From positions 496,001-560,000 of the forward strand of contig NZ_FQWI01000001.1 in assembly GCF_900129615.1 (NCBI RefSeq): 64,000 nucleotides of DNA. Reading direction: 5' to 3'. The translations under genes and the position numbers were made by a program. The DNA is from Pectobacterium carotovorum (GTDB lineage Bacteria; Pseudomonadota; Gammaproteobacteria; Enterobacterales; Enterobacteriaceae). Below the pieces are notes generated by a model. The model did no database searches and was not told the DNA's origin. It saw only the letters and a list, made by a program, of their open reading frames with translations. Within the stretch, counting starts at the first letter, position 1. The number at the start of each line of letters is the position of its first letter. Of the stretch, positions 35,501 through 43,054 are shown piece after piece.

Positions 35501-38500
35501 AGCGCATTGCTGCCGATGTCACGCGTATTATTCAGCGTCCCATTCAGATTCAGGAACAGGCTGTCGACGCCGGTGAGCGTGCCGAGGTTGGTCAGGTCGC
35601 TAGCGTTCAGCTCCACCGCCGCCCCGTACAGCGTGCCGCGGTTGGTGAGGCTATTGCCGGCTGTCAGTTCAAGATGGTCGAGGCCGTTGATTTTCCCACT
35701 GTTGTCCAGTCTGTCGACCTGTGCAGTCAGTTGATAGCTGTTCAGCGTGCCCTGATTGGTTAACGCGTCATCCAGCGTCAGTTGAAGACCGTCAACGCCA
35801 GTGAGGGTACCGTCGTTGGTCAGCGTACGGGCAGTAATAGTGGCGAGCTTGCTCCACAGCGTCCCCTGATTAGTGACGTCACCGTTTGCCAGCGTCATCT
35901 TCAGTGATTTGTCGCCCTGAATATGGCCGACGTTGGTCAGTTGCTGTGCGTCCAGCGTCAGGCGGTCCGCCTGCCACTCGCCCTCGTTGCTCGCCTCGGC
36001 CGCGTTCAGCACCGCCATGCCCTGCGTGAGCAGCGTGCCGGTTTGCGCATTGCTCAGCGTATTTTTCGCCGTCAGCGACAACGCCGACAGTCCCAGCAGT
36101 TGGCCGGCATTCTCGACGTCATCCGCCGTCAGGGTCAGCGTACCCGCCTGCCATTGCCCACGGTTTTCCAGTCGGTTGGCGGTCAGCGTGCTGTCGCCCT
36201 GGCTCAGCCATTTTCCGCTGTTACGCGCCGTGGTGTGAATCGCCAGCGTCAGCGCATCCGCGCCCAGCATCGTGCCCTGATTGTCCAGCGCGTTCGCCTG
36301 CACATGTAGTTGGCGGCTTTCGAGCGAACCTAATTGTTCGACCTGACTCGCCTCAAGCTGCACCCGCTGACTGCCGCTCATCAGGCCGCTATTGCGCACC
36401 ATCTCCTGCAGCGTCAGGTACAGCGCATCACCGGAGACCTCGCCCTGATTGAACAGGTCAGTCGCCGACAACCCCAGCGTCGCCCCATAAAGCTGGCCCT
36501 GATTGGTCAGGCGGTCAGCAAGGGTCAGTTGTAGTTCATCAATGCCGGCAATCTCGCCGCCGTTAAACAGGGTATCAGCCGTAATCGCTGTCCGCTGCCC
36601 CAGCAGCGTGCCCTGATTCTCCAGCGCGTACCCTTGCAGTTGGATAGCGTTCGCCTGCCAGCGCCCGCTGTTGGCCAGCGTGGTGCCGGACCAGTCCAGC
36701 AACCCGTCCGTCTGCAGCGTCCCGCGGCCCTGATAATTTCCCGCCAGTGACAGCGAGGTGACGGCCAGCACGGTTCCGGCATTCTCCACCGTCTCGCCGA
36801 TAAGCGTTGCCGCGCCGTTACTGGCGAGTGAGCCCTGATGGGTTATCTGCGTGGCGCGCAGCTGTGTGTCGCCTCCAGATACCAGTGTTCCGCGGTTGTC
36901 CAGAACACCGTCTGTTGCTCCACCTTTCTGGCGTGAGGATGACGCGTTGAGTTGCTGAACATCTGCCGCCAGCGACAAGGCCATCGGCAGGAATGAGCGT
37001 TGACGATCGGCACTCACGGGCGCGACCTTGATGTCGATATCGCCTTCGGTCTGAACCCGTCCCACGTTGGTGAAACTGGCCGCCTGCAGCGTCAGGTTAT
37101 CTGCTCGCCACTCGCCGTAGTTCTCTGCCTGAGCGGCCTGTAACACCGCCGCGCCCTGCGTGAACAGTGTCCCGTTTTGTTGATTGTTAAACCCGTTTTT
37201 CGCTGTGATGGACAGCGCCGCCATCCCCAGCAACTGCCCAGCGTTGGTGACCTCATCCGCGTCAAGCAAGAGGGACCCGGCCTGCACCAGACCGCTATTG
37301 TCCACCTGCCGGGCGGTAACCATGCCGTTGCCCTGCGTCAGCACATTACCCCTGTTCGTGACCGTGCCCACGATGGCGAGCGTCAGCGCATCCACCCCCA
37401 GCATCTTGCCCTGATTAAACAGTGAGGCGGTGTCCAGCGTGACGGTTTTCCCCTCCAGCGTGCCTTTCTCGCGCTGGTTGACGTCGCCAGCCGTCACCGC
37501 CAGCGTGTTGCTGGCGCTGATTATCCCTGCGTTATCCAATAAGCCCGCCACATCCAGTTGCAAATGCTTGATGCCCTGCAACTCGCCACGGTTGTTCACG
37601 TCCACCGCCGCAACAGACAGGCTATCGCTGCGCAACACACCAGTATTGTAAAGGTTGTCGCCGAGCGACAGCGTTAACGTATCGACACCGGTGATGTCGC
37701 CGTGGTTAACCAGGTGATCCACGGACATCGCGACCGTATTGCCCAGCACCGTGCCCTGATTGGTTAACGTCAGGCCTTGCAGGGACAGCGCACGGCTTTC
37801 CCAGTGCCCGTGATTCACCAGCGTGTCGCCGTGCAGCGTCAGCGTACCCGCCGTATTCAGCAGGCCGCGCCCCTGATAGTCGCCACGCAGCGACAGCCCG
37901 GTTGCCGCCACCAGACGGCCGTCGTTAATCAGCGACGCGCCAGTCAGTTCAGTGTGCCCCAGGCTGGACAGCGTGCCCTGGTTATCCATCAGGCGCGTGA
38001 ACAACGTGGCGTCCCCGCCTGTCGTCACGGTGCCACGGTTAACCAATGTGCCCTTGCCGTCAGTGGTGGGCAGCGTCAGAGATAAGGACTCATCCCCCTG
38101 GATCTGCCCGTCATTGGTCAGATTCTCTGCCGCCAGCGTCAGGGTTTTCGCCTGCCAGTCTCCGGCATTAACGACCTCTTTCGCCGCTAACGTTGCCGCG
38201 CCCTGAGAAAGCAGTTTTCCCGCCTGCCGATTGGTGAGCCCGTGGGTCGCCGTCAGCGCCAGCGAGGACACACCAAAGATTTTCCCCGCGTTATCCAGTT
38301 CATTCACCTGCAGCGCGATATTTTTCGCCTGCAAGATCCCCTGATTATCAAACCGCTGCGCTAACGTGGTGCTGTCGCCCTCGCTCAGCAGTTCCCCCTG
38401 ATTCGACAGGTTACCGGTTATCGCCAGCGTCAGCGCATCGGTGCCGTGAAGCGAGCCCTGATTGTCGAGCTGTGCCGCTTCCGCACGAAGCTGGTTGCCC

Positions 38501-41136
38501 TGCAGCGTACCAGCGTTATCCAGACTGCCAGTTAAGAAAAGCGACAGGTTATTGATACCGCTCATCGTGCCGCTGTTGTTGAGAGACCCACCGTCTGCCG
38601 TCAGGGTTAACGCCTGCAACGATCCCCGGTTCTCGGCCTTCGCGGCCTGAAGGCGCAGCGCCTCCCCGCTGAGCCAGTCGCCGCTATTGGTAAAGGTATC
38701 GGCGACAGTCAGGTTCACCGTGCCAAGCGCCTGTGCCTGCCCGCTGCTGGTGAGGGTCATCGCCTGAATAGCCAGTGCATTACCCTGCAACGCCCCGGCA
38801 TTGCTGGCAGCCTCGCTGTTAATCGTCCAGTTCCCGGTGGCCAGCAGGCTGCCGCGGTTGTCCAGTTGCGTAGCGGTAATCTGTCCGTCGCCAGTAATAC
38901 TGGTCTTGCCCGCGTTAAGCCAGCGTTCGGCATTGAGCAGGAACTGCTGCGCCTGAATCGCGCCATCGGTCTCCACCTGCCCCGCGTTCACCGTCAGGTC
39001 GGTGCCCACCAGCAGCGTGCCGCGAGCGGATTGCGTCAGTGAACGTGTGGCATCAAGCTGCAGCGCGTTGTCGGCCTGCAATGTGCCCTGATTGGCGAGC
39101 GTGCCAGTATGTAGTTGTAAGGCGGGGGCCGTAATCGTACCGTCATTGCTGAGGTGGTCAGCGGTAACCTGCAGGATATGGCCGGACTGCATCAGGCTGC
39201 GGTTATCCAGCGTGTCGCCCAGCGTCAGCGCCAGTTTTTCACCCGCGCTGAGCGTGCCATGGTTCACCAGACTGCCACCGTGCAGCGCCAGCATCTGTTG
39301 TGCGTTGATACTGCCGTGGTTTTCGGTCGTCTGGCTGGTCAGGTCGAGGGCGTTTGCCGTGACGTCGCCCTGATTGGTGAACTGGATGGTCTGCGCAGTC
39401 AACGTCGCAGCGTTCAATGTGCCACCGTTGGTGAGGTGGTCGGTCAGCAAAAACAGCTGATTATCGGTCAGGATGTTGCCCTGATTATTCAGCGCCGCCT
39501 GCAGTTCCAGTTTCACCTCGTTCCGGGCGCTGAGTAATCCGCTGTTGTCCAGGCGCTGCGCGTTAACCGTCAACCGTTCGGCCGCCGCCAGCGTGCTGCG
39601 GTTCGTCAAGGCGTTGCCGCTGAACGTCAGCCCCTGCAGTGCGGCGATATCACCGCGGTTGTCCAGCGCATCCAGCGTCAGCGTGAGGGTCTTCCCTGCC
39701 AGCGTGCCGCGCTGTACCAGACGCCCGCCGTCAACGGCCAGCGCATTACCGGCGGTCAGGCTCCCCTGCCAGTCACCCTGCTGCGTCACGCGCACCGTGG
39801 CGTTGTTTTTCGCCTGAAGCTGGGCGCTGCCGGCACCGTTAAGGCTGGCCGCCTCCAGCCGCACCGCTTCAGCGCCCGCGCTGCCTGCCAGCGACACGGT
39901 GTCCCCGCGCATCTCAAGCGCCGACTCCGCCCTGAGGTCGCTTTGCGCATCCTGCTGCAGCGCTTGCCCTGCATCGATCGTCATTTTGCCCGCGGCAAGC
40001 TGGGTAGCCGCAAGCGTGACGCTGTCACTTTTTATCGATAATTGATTCGCTGACTTGACCTTGCCCTGCGCATCGACGCCGGCACTGATGACGCTGTTTT
40101 GCGCTTTAAGTCCGCCCCCCGATGCCAGCTCGATATTTTGTCCAGCACGCAGCGTCGCGTCCTGCAGCGTGATGTCCTGTCTGGCTTTCAGCGTCAGGGC
40201 GTCTCCCGCCTGCTGTTTGCCCTGCAGCGCCAGTGCGTCTGCGTCGGCCTGAATCGTGCCCTGCGCCACCGCATCGCCGAGGCTGAGTTTACCGTTCGCC
40301 GACAGCGTGATATCGCCGCTGCGCGCGCTCAGATTGCCGACGTTAACGCCCACGCCTTTATCACTGGACACCAGCTTGATGCGGTTGGTGTACATGCCAC
40401 CCAACGCGCCCGTATCCAGCGCGACTTTTACATTACTGTCCGCCGCCTGCGCCGTCACCTTGCCCGTCGCGTCAACCTGATTCGCCCCCAGCACAATCCG
40501 GGTATCGTTGGCATTCAGCCCGGCATCAATCTGCGCGGTGCGGGCTATCAGGCTGAGGTAGTCGCTCTTGCTCGCGTCCAGCCCCTGCCCGGTCAGCTTG
40601 ATATCGCCGCGCTTCACGTCGATATGTTGCAGGTTCCCCTGCGCGTCCAGCTGCGGTTTTCCGGTGGTCAGTGTCACTTGTGGGGTGTTGATAAAGCCGC
40701 AGCCGTCGCAGGTAATGCCGTTCGGGTTGGCAACAATCACGCTGGCCTGCTTGCCACCGACTTCCAAGTAGCCCGCCAGCGTACTGCGGTTGGTGGAGAC
40801 CACTTCGTTGATGATGGCGTCGGCGGCTTTGCCTTTCAGATTGGGGTTGTTTTGGATCAGCCCACCAAGCTGGGTAGAATTGAGCTGTTCCGTGCCGTTA
40901 TTCAGGATCAGGCCGGGTTTGTCGACGTTAAAATCGCGGTACTGGTTGTGGGAGATCCCCGCGCTGTTTGGCGTGGCGATATTAATGACCGGGACGCCGT
41001 TGCCGGCCTGATCCAGCGCGGTATTGCCCGTCGCGACCTGCACGCCCGCGGCCATCGCCGGCAGCAGCGGCTGAAACGCAATCAGGTGGATCAGCGTATA
41101 CGCCAGCAGGCGCTGTGTGGTTTTTACTGGTTTCAT
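23563..41136 (-). CDS. hecA: HecA, giant filamentous hemagglutinin / CdiA-type contact-dependent toxin (5857 aa)
   Basis: TpsA exoprotein secreted through HecB. Order: extended signal (MKPVKTTQRLLAYTLIHLIA, ending MAA); TPS secretion domain with NPNGITCDGCGF; a very long FHA-1 repeat stalk (units like LTNQGTL.G.D.L.L), about residues 300-3600; a Trp/Tyr-rich AT-rich insert near 3690-3860 that may bind the receptor; FHA-2 repeats (LTLSAGKDIRN, DTGRNLLLQSQQDS), about 4350-5080; pretoxin region; VENN at 5525-5528; then a 329-residue variable C-terminus. Such proteins present a toxin tip to neighbouring cells and may also aid adhesion to plants. The frame is intact despite large internal repeats. 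It follows hecB by 50 bases and precedes its immunity gene by one. The C-terminal ~170 residues are AT-rich, as expected for an exchangeable toxin. Confidence 0.93.
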   Translation of the reverse strand: MKPVKTTQRLLAYTLIHLIAFQPLLPAMAAGVQVATGNTALDQAGNGVPVINIATPNSAGISHNQYRDFNVDKPGLILNNGTEQLNSTQLGGLIQNNPNLKGKAADAIINEVVSTNRSTLAGYLEVGGKQASVIVANPNGITCDGCGFINTPQVTLTTGKPQLDAQGNLQHIDVKRGDIKLTGQGLDASKSDYLSLIARTAQIDAGLNANDTRIVLGANQVDATGKVTAQAADSNVKVALDTGALGGMYTNRIKLVSSDKGVGVNVGNLSARSGDITLSANGKLSLGDAVAQGTIQADADALALQGKQQAGDALTLKARQDITLQDATLRAGQNIELASGGGLKAQNSVISAGVDAQGKVKSANQLSIKSDSVTLAATQLAAGKMTIDAGQALQQDAQSDLRAESALEMRGDTVSLAGSAGAEAVRLEAASLNGAGSAQLQAKNNATVRVTQQGDWQGSLTAGNALAVDGGRLVQRGTLAGKTLTLTLDALDNRGDIAALQGLTFSGNALTNRSTLAAAERLTVNAQRLDNSGLLSARNEVKLELQAALNNQGNILTDNQLFLLTDHLTNGGTLNAATLTAQTIQFTNQGDVTANALDLTSQTTENHGSINAQQMLALHGGSLVNHGTLSAGEKLALTLGDTLDNRSLMQSGHILQVTADHLSNDGTITAPALQLHTGTLANQGTLQADNALQLDATRSLTQSARGTLLVGTDLTVNAGQVETDGAIQAQQFLLNAERWLNAGKTSITGDGQITATQLDNRGSLLATGNWTINSEAASNAGALQGNALAIQAMTLTSSGQAQALGTVNLTVADTFTNSGDWLSGEALRLQAAKAENRGSLQALTLTADGGSLNNSGTMSGINNLSLFLTGSLDNAGTLQGNQLRAEAAQLDNQGSLHGTDALTLAITGNLSNQGELLSEGDSTTLAQRFDNQGILQAKNIALQVNELDNAGKIFGVSSLALTATHGLTNRQAGKLLSQGAATLAAKEVVNAGDWQAKTLTLAAENLTNDGQIQGDESLSLTLPTTDGKGTLVNRGTVTTGGDATLFTRLMDNQGTLSSLGHTELTGASLINDGRLVAATGLSLRGDYQGRGLLNTAGTLTLHGDTLVNHGHWESRALSLQGLTLTNQGTVLGNTVAMSVDHLVNHGDITGVDTLTLSLGDNLYNTGVLRSDSLSVAAVDVNNRGELQGIKHLQLDVAGLLDNAGIISASNTLAVTAGDVNQREKGTLEGKTVTLDTASLFNQGKMLGVDALTLAIVGTVTNRGNVLTQGNGMVTARQVDNSGLVQAGSLLLDADEVTNAGQLLGMAALSITAKNGFNNQQNGTLFTQGAAVLQAAQAENYGEWRADNLTLQAASFTNVGRVQTEGDIDIKVAPVSADRQRSFLPMALSLAADVQQLNASSSRQKGGATDGVLDNRGTLVSGGDTQLRATQITHQGSLASNGAATLIGETVENAGTVLAVTSLSLAGNYQGRGTLQTDGLLDWSGTTLANSGRWQANAIQLQGYALENQGTLLGQRTAITADTLFNGGEIAGIDELQLTLADRLTNQGQLYGATLGLSATDLFNQGEVSGDALYLTLQEMVRNSGLMSGSQRVQLEASQVEQLGSLESRQLHVQANALDNQGTMLGADALTLAIHTTARNSGKWLSQGDSTLTANRLENRGQWQAGTLTLTADDVENAGQLLGLSALSLTAKNTLSNAQTGTLLTQGMAVLNAAEASNEGEWQADRLTLDAQQLTNVGHIQGDKSLKMTLANGDVTNQGTLWSKLATITARTLTNDGTLTGVDGLQLTLDDALTNQGTLNSYQLTAQVDRLDNSGKINGLDHLELTAGNSLTNRGTLYGAAVELNASDLTNLGTLTGVDSLFLNLNGTLNNTRDIGSNALTLKARDVFNHGTLTGVNGLTLALGNHIDNQGALNSQALAITANAVTNGGQLNGTRDLQLTLGGTLTNTGDLTSQRIDITAADVLNHRQMLGSDDLQLNVRNKLDNRGLISGSTTLDIVANHIDQQGTLEARALKVDAQTLDNQGKMLGVDALTLAIAGTARNQGKWLSQGTSTLAADQVENHGQWQAGDITLQAADLTNSGQIFGINALSLTAANGLTNQQNGKLLSQGIAVLRAATVANDGNAQADRLTFEAQQLTNRGRIQGDNGLAIALDRTNPASWLTNQGTLLSGGDSWLSASLLDNQGTVSGVGKLTLDSGAINNAGSVIADGALSLDGDYQGTGLLHTADTLTLRGNQLRNNGRWESRALALNGGAFNNTGTVIGERGITLALRDGLTVGSTGQLLTNGELSARAGAVTNDGFWQGNTLALTADDVGNAGRLLGLSALTLTAKNTLSNAQTGTLLTQGMAVLNAAEASNEGEWQADRLTLDAQQLTNVGHIQGDTSLKATLVNGELHNKGTLWSKLATVAARTLTNEGTLTGVDGLQLTLDDALTNQGTLNSHQLTAQADRLDNSGKMNGLDRLELTTGNNLTNRGTLYGAAVELNANDLTNLGTLTGVDSLFLNLNGALNNTRDIGSNALTLKARDVVNHGTLMGVNGLTLDLGNHLDNQGALNSQALTIAARDVTNGGQLNGTRDLQLTLDGTLTNTGDLTSQRIDITAADVLNHGQMLGSADLQFELRNKLDNRGLISGSTTLGVVANHIDQQGTLEARALKVDAQTLDNQGKMLGVDALTLAIARTARNQGKWLSQGSSTLTASQVDNQGQWQAGDITLQAADLTNRGQIFGLTALSLTTTNGLNNQQGGTLLSQGVAVLRAATAANDGDVQADRLTFDAQQLTNRGRMQGDHGLAIALDRANPASRLTNQGTLLSGGDSWLSASLLDNQGTVSGVGKLTLDSGAINNAGSVMADGALTLDGDYQGSGLLHTADTLTLRGNQLRNSGRWESRTLALNGGAFDNTGTVIGERGITLELRDGLTVGGTGQLLTNGALQAQAGDVTNYGFWQGNMLELSANDLTNGGTLLGQDGLRLDLLNTYQGSALSRLLSDGDAVITADHLTQSGEIVAGTLSLTTGTLDNGGRVLGSNGLTVTNRNELINRAGAELLTNGEGRLDSGTLSNAGALQAGELQLRAREMDNQGRIQGTDALRLLDVLRYVGDKGSQLLSKGAATLQAKQADNAGLWQAGTLTLNGDTFSNSGTVAGLNSLLLNGDQLRNQGELFSQGAVTLTGTTLENGGTLTGVGGFTLQLTDRVDNLAMGRLLSGGVGELTTGVLSNQGLWQSDELRLTARDLDQQGHLLGIQLGTLQLTGAYQGAQGSQLVSGGELSLTANNLINRGQVQGSTLTLGAESLTNHGTLRGDRALNATATGQFTNAPLARLSSDGTLSVQAAALNNQGDINAATTTLTGSIITNGGTVQGTAALQLDGKDKIVNQQGGQLLSDGTTTLNAPAVDNHGWLQGRGLVLNTAQLTQQGSLMAQDKLTLKIPQWVNNGLVQAGELEIIADELDNHGTLLGLTQLALQTQRLINRQGAKLYSAQDLRLKTHELQQDGQLVALGNLTAELTGPLTVTQSMAAGQQLTLNVAGDLDQRGTLQGQSVQLTSTGTLTNQGRILAGGGDSRISAKDIVQLEAGSVQVGGNLALVSDNTLNNKGLIGTTGDLLVQAGGLLHNSSMLYAGGNMRLLSDSLTNVFGTILAGNSLWVQRDAQGNASTSLLNSSGTIETQSGDITINTGTLTNQREGLVVTESESTAESVPDWVGKTDAYIPIEWFNKEDYGVYVSGWWETLPGSQYWFMYAPYEHLEYIKVVTQSKEEKVVSQGREGELKAGGNISLVTQNLINNASQIVANNDISIKGEILNNTSYHTGSLNEYLTYRYYDAIYVERGINPGPVAFPTGDNDVASGKYRYAVDISGNTIWYILVGTPTTEKTVGESYNALIQAGGTITADVKQDISNTTLQPGSGGFMPASTKPVLDAITTLSPLQKQTTRQLASQDSSFNAGTVDVTNTNSGQAMLAGNAAGVTMSGKTVTLTQQAGTALQAGAQADNITAAIAAPTTTGPLALNTGDAVVLSPSVSGHVSNPDAVVLTQQAGTALQAGAQAENISAVIAAPNTTEPLTLNTGDAVVLQPSTSGHVSNPDAVALTSTGQRPDAGNSLTPVNVDNTVTGVTIAGTVGSLATLTAPGMAAIDAPKPTVSADTLSGGATPSAPQPLSATDLLSAIGNGLQNLSTNPLADYPLPTGNNGLLVVDPNADSRYLIHTNPKLEQLGQVDNALFSDLQTLLGQQPSTVVPVETRSQWTQADRVLGSSYLLDKLNLDADHDYRFLGDAEFDTRYISQAVLKQSGQRHLNGTGSDLEQMQKLLDNAAAAQKGMNLQLGVSLTPDQVANLSQSMVWWENIEVNGQTVLAPKLYLAQADKSNLQGSAIVANKVELNAGGSVTNSGTLKAVELLAIASGDKIDNHEGGLIKSDGGLNLVALNNITNSGSLIEGNTLQLASINGDIINRTESHNFQTAQPTASRSGTGSLVFTELGKTAEIVAGNSLTLSAGKDIRNVAATLNAGQDMALNAKGNVAIEALTLTNNRVDIGWRSSNTALNTSVAGSTVNAGGVLSAVAGQDMQIDASSLSGGTALTLAAGNDIRLTAQDTLKETLYQGGSTAQRRTQDVANSQLLSGGDLNLVAGRDVLSEAASLNAKGNATLAAGRDLNLLSETEETYSGNWWNRHADWQQNITQQSTELTTGKGLNLQAGRDINLQAAQGVASGAVTAQAGNNINLLSATETQHTFFEETTVKKKRFSKTVTHTLRETLQTDEKGSLLSGDSVMMAANQDINLQGSSVVGDKQVTLLANNDVNTAASVENYQNYEEHSKKKSGLFSGGGIGFTIGSTSTSQKLRDQAATQSQSISTLGSTTDSVTVKAGNDVTISGTDMVAGKDIFLQGNNVTIDPGYDTRKQQQEFEQKTAGLTVALSGVVGSALNSAVQSIQAAKSESDGRLALLQGMKAGLSGYQAYQGSQSELNNKGEASFVGVSISLGAQNSRSSQTSEQKQSFGSTLNAAGDIGIESRTGDITVAGSQLKAGGDVMMNAAQDIHLLSARNSEEISGKNSSSGGNIGISLGLSNGSAGLSIFANVNAAKGRETGTGNSWSETTVDAGNHVTLKSERDTRLIGAQVNGERIDVDTGRNLLLQSQQDSERYDSKQTSVAAGGSFTWGSMSGSGYLSASKDKIHSNYDSVQQQTGFFAGKDGFGIKTGEHTQLDAAVIGSTASAEKNRLETGTLGWSGLNNKAEFKVEHSGIGLSASPSMSGSMLSTLAMTVPSALMSLGNSGNASSTTYAAVSDGTLLLRDTAKQVQDITTLSRDVEHANNALSPIFNKEKEQKRLKQAQLIGEIGAQVMDIVRTEGELKAQKAAEAKGDSKVKRPQDGDSVAMWEDYKKALTESPTYKAEMQKYGTGSDFQRAAQAATAAIQALAGGDIQKAIASGVSPYLAQLVKDVTIPKDESKITASDIAANAMAHAVVGAVVAQLSGQDAAAGAIGASSGELAARAIMAKVYPGKTANDLTEEEKQSVSALSTLASGLVSGLAGNSTASAASGAQSGRNAVENNFLSAKEAEKKTALELKEKAGTLTQDEAKELADTRQLDKDRDQAIRDICTQGNKSSGACSALVAQAQQALNSYGESAASYRLIFKDLYPQDAANVSDILYGLDAGSITRDAAITAIAEKNNKDWTEVASEYDRAMQLHGLVSALAGFYGIGAANKSAQVDATISSPTKAGTAALGTKIDNSLIITDKEYLPESIISTFRSGKYETVITREPVTLFRKFGGSEEQAKLDGGYATTVSNASRNETAVYKKWSTTQFEAQIEIPKNTKLNIGAVGEQPPLSTNPKYTGGADQILLPRNYSTDWIKSVRDGKTGKIYTYDEFKTKFPDQVTRGK
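28938..29273 (-). repeat. Two tandem 168-bp (56-codon) units inside hecA
   Basis: Each unit codes LTQQAGTALQAGAQA followed by I.A.IAAP.TT.PL.LNTGDAVVL and SGHVSNPDAV. The offset measured on a shared GGTGCCCGCC (29071 and 29239) is exactly 168 bases, so the reading frame is kept. A partial further unit follows. It lies between the putative receptor-binding insert and the FHA-2 repeats, and is probably a flexible linker. Confidence 0.88.
32315..36142 (-). repeat. Tandem duplication of 1914 bp (638 codons) inside hecA
   Basis: Three independent anchor sequences recur with exactly the same offset of 1914 bases: TTGCCCTGCCAGAATCCGT (32315 and 34229), CGTCAGCTTACCC (32647 and 34561) and GGTCAGTTGCTGTG (34021 and 35935). 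The two copies, about residues 1665-2302 and 2303-2940, are closely similar with scattered changes. The unit length is a multiple of three, so the stalk was lengthened without frameshift. Confidence 0.92.
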
Positions 41137-41186
41137 CCCTGATCCCCGGTCTTAATGACTCATTATGAACAACAAAAAGTTAAAAA

Positions 41187-42851
41187 CTAAAAAGAAAGCC
41201 CAACGCGGTAATACACCACGGCGCTATCCGGTTTTAGCCAGTCGGGGTGTGCCAACGGCCAGCCAACCGTGATTTGTTGTGATAGATATTGATTCGCGAC
41301 ACCCGCGCCTACCGCCGCGCCCCACAGCGTACCCGCCGATTCGCTGTCGGCCTGATGTGAGAAAAGATGTCCGCCATCCACCGCCGCAGTCAGGGTGACG
41401 CTGCCCAGTAGCGGCAACTGCGCCGCTCGCCAGTTGAGTTCGTTGCGCCAGTAACCACCGCGATTACCTGAGAGATACTGCTCTTTGAAACCGCGCACGG
41501 AGGTTTCACCGCCCAGCGTTACCTGCTCGCTGCCATACAGGCGCTGCGGTGAATACTGGCCGTAGACGTTGGTGAGGTAATGAAGGTTGTCAGCAATCGG
41601 GTAGTAATAACTGGCCGCCAGCGTCACCTTGTTAAATTCGGCGCGCAGCGCATCATCAGATTTCCCTTCATCGCTTTCAGCGCCGAACCAGCGCGTTCCT
41701 CTGCTGTAAGCCGGGTTGAGCGTCGCCAGCCCGCCCCACAGTTTCTGGCTGTGGTTGATGCCGATAATCGCGCTGCTGAGTTTACGGCTGCTGGATTGCA
41801 GCAGGACATCGTTGAGGTAGTTCTTTCCGATACGGTGCGACAGGCCCGCCGAGAGGCTGGTTTTCATGTCGCCGTTGCGAAACACCACGCGTGACAGCGT
41901 GGCGCGGTGCGTCTGGCTGTCGCCGGTTGAATGCCAGACAAAATCCCGGTTGATGAAATCGTTGCGATAACGGCTTTGGGAGTAGTCGTAGCTGAGCGTC
42001 CAGTAACCATAGGGCAGCGACACGCCCGCCTGTAAGCTCTCGACATTGCGGCTATCGCGAAATTCGCTGCTGTGCCCGCCGTTGACAAACCACTGGTCGG
42101 CCAGCCCCAGCACGTTATCCGCCCACAGGCCGCCACTGAGCTGCCGCTCTCCGGTACTTTTCTGTCCGCTATTATCAAAACCGATATTTGCCGTCAGCGG
42201 AATTTGCTTTTTACTGGTAAGGTTCACGATGGAATAACCGGGCTGGCTGCCGGGCTGAATTTCAATGCTTACCTGCTGCGTCGGCATGCGGTTGAGCTGT
42301 TCCATGCCCTGCTCGATATCCCGGAGATTGAGAATTTTGCCTTCCAGCCCTGGGAAAACCTGTTTTAATGCCCACGTCGATTGATTATTAATATTAATAG
42401 ATTCGAGGCGGCCTTCCAGAATATCGATCTGCAATACGCCGCCAGAAAGATCTTGCTCAGCAATAAAGGCTCGGCTAGTGATATAACCCCGCTCGATATA
42501 CCAATTACTGACGTCATGAATCAGCTGATTTATATCGTTAACATTAAGGCAACGATTAATATAATCTTTATTTAACTTATCTTTATCTTTTTCACGCAGC
42601 AGGGAGCTATTGTGATAATTAATATCTTTAATGAAAAAACAGTGTCCAGCATCGCTTCCGCTAGTTGGATTTATCGTCGTTTGAGGTTGATTTAACTGTA
42701 ATAATTCATCGCGCTGCTGCCGGGACTGATCAATTACCTCGGCCTGCCGCTGCTGAATGTCATTTCTGTCTGCCGGATTAAGCGGCGCGGAAAATACGGT
42801 ATAAGAAAATAGCGCAGGCATGATAACGATCAGCCTGAAAAAACCACGCAT
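41187..42851 (-). CDS. hecB: HecB, two-partner secretion outer-membrane transporter
   Basis: TpsB transporter of the ShlB/FhaC family, 554 residues, which exports HecA across the outer membrane. It has a signal peptide ending FSA, an N-terminal plug-type helix rich in Gln and Arg (RNDIQQRQAEVIDQSRQQRDEL), POTRA domains (CFFIKDINYHNS; YITSRAFI; GVLQIDILEGRLESI), and a 16-strand barrel with VRGFKEQYLSGNRGGYWRNELN, which includes the conserved VRG(F/Y) tip of loop L6. It ends in Phe (YYRVGLSF). The hecB-hecA order with a short gap is standard for these operons. The upstream 340 bases carry two inverted repeats and a divergent GntR regulator. Confidence 0.95.
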   Translation of the reverse strand: MRGFFRLIVIMPALFSYTVFSAPLNPADRNDIQQRQAEVIDQSRQQRDELLQLNQPQTTINPTSGSDAGHCFFIKDINYHNSSLLREKDKDKLNKDYINRCLNVNDINQLIHDVSNWYIERGYITSRAFIAEQDLSGGVLQIDILEGRLESININNQSTWALKQVFPGLEGKILNLRDIEQGMEQLNRMPTQQVSIEIQPGSQPGYSIVNLTSKKQIPLTANIGFDNSGQKSTGERQLSGGLWADNVLGLADQWFVNGGHSSEFRDSRNVESLQAGVSLPYGYWTLSYDYSQSRYRNDFINRDFVWHSTGDSQTHRATLSRVVFRNGDMKTSLSAGLSHRIGKNYLNDVLLQSSSRKLSSAIIGINHSQKLWGGLATLNPAYSRGTRWFGAESDEGKSDDALRAEFNKVTLAASYYYPIADNLHYLTNVYGQYSPQRLYGSEQVTLGGETSVRGFKEQYLSGNRGGYWRNELNWRAAQLPLLGSVTLTAAVDGGHLFSHQADSESAGTLWGAAVGAGVANQYLSQQITVGWPLAHPDWLKPDSAVVYYRVGLSF

Positions 42852-42974
42852 GGCTTCATCCCTGATAATAATTTTTTCGGCATAGTAGAACCGTTAATTA
42901 CCAAGCTCAATATGTCAGGTAATATATAATTTTATGACAATCGGTTTGCGTTAAGTCGCGATAAAATACTTCCT

Positions 42975-42998
42975 TAACCAATAATTTTAGATTGGTTA
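42975..42998. repeat. Inverted repeat upstream of hecB
   Basis: TAACCAAT and ATTGGTTA are perfect 8-bp arms around an 8-base AT spacer, about 125 bases upstream of hecB. Likely a regulator site; the binding protein is unknown. Confidence 0.5.
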
Positions 42999-43054
42999 CA
43001 CCTCGTCATACGTTACTGCGTATTTCATGACCTTTTCTTGTCGATTCTTCACCC

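Noticed and set aside
34954-35763. 269-codon and many similar plus-strand frames inside hecA
   Set aside because: They repeat with the hecA repeat period and are antisense shadows of the FHA repeats, not genes.
28938-36142. Repeats in hecA as a CRISPR array
   Set aside because: Repeat units are long, in frame and code protein; there are no short repeats with unique spacers.
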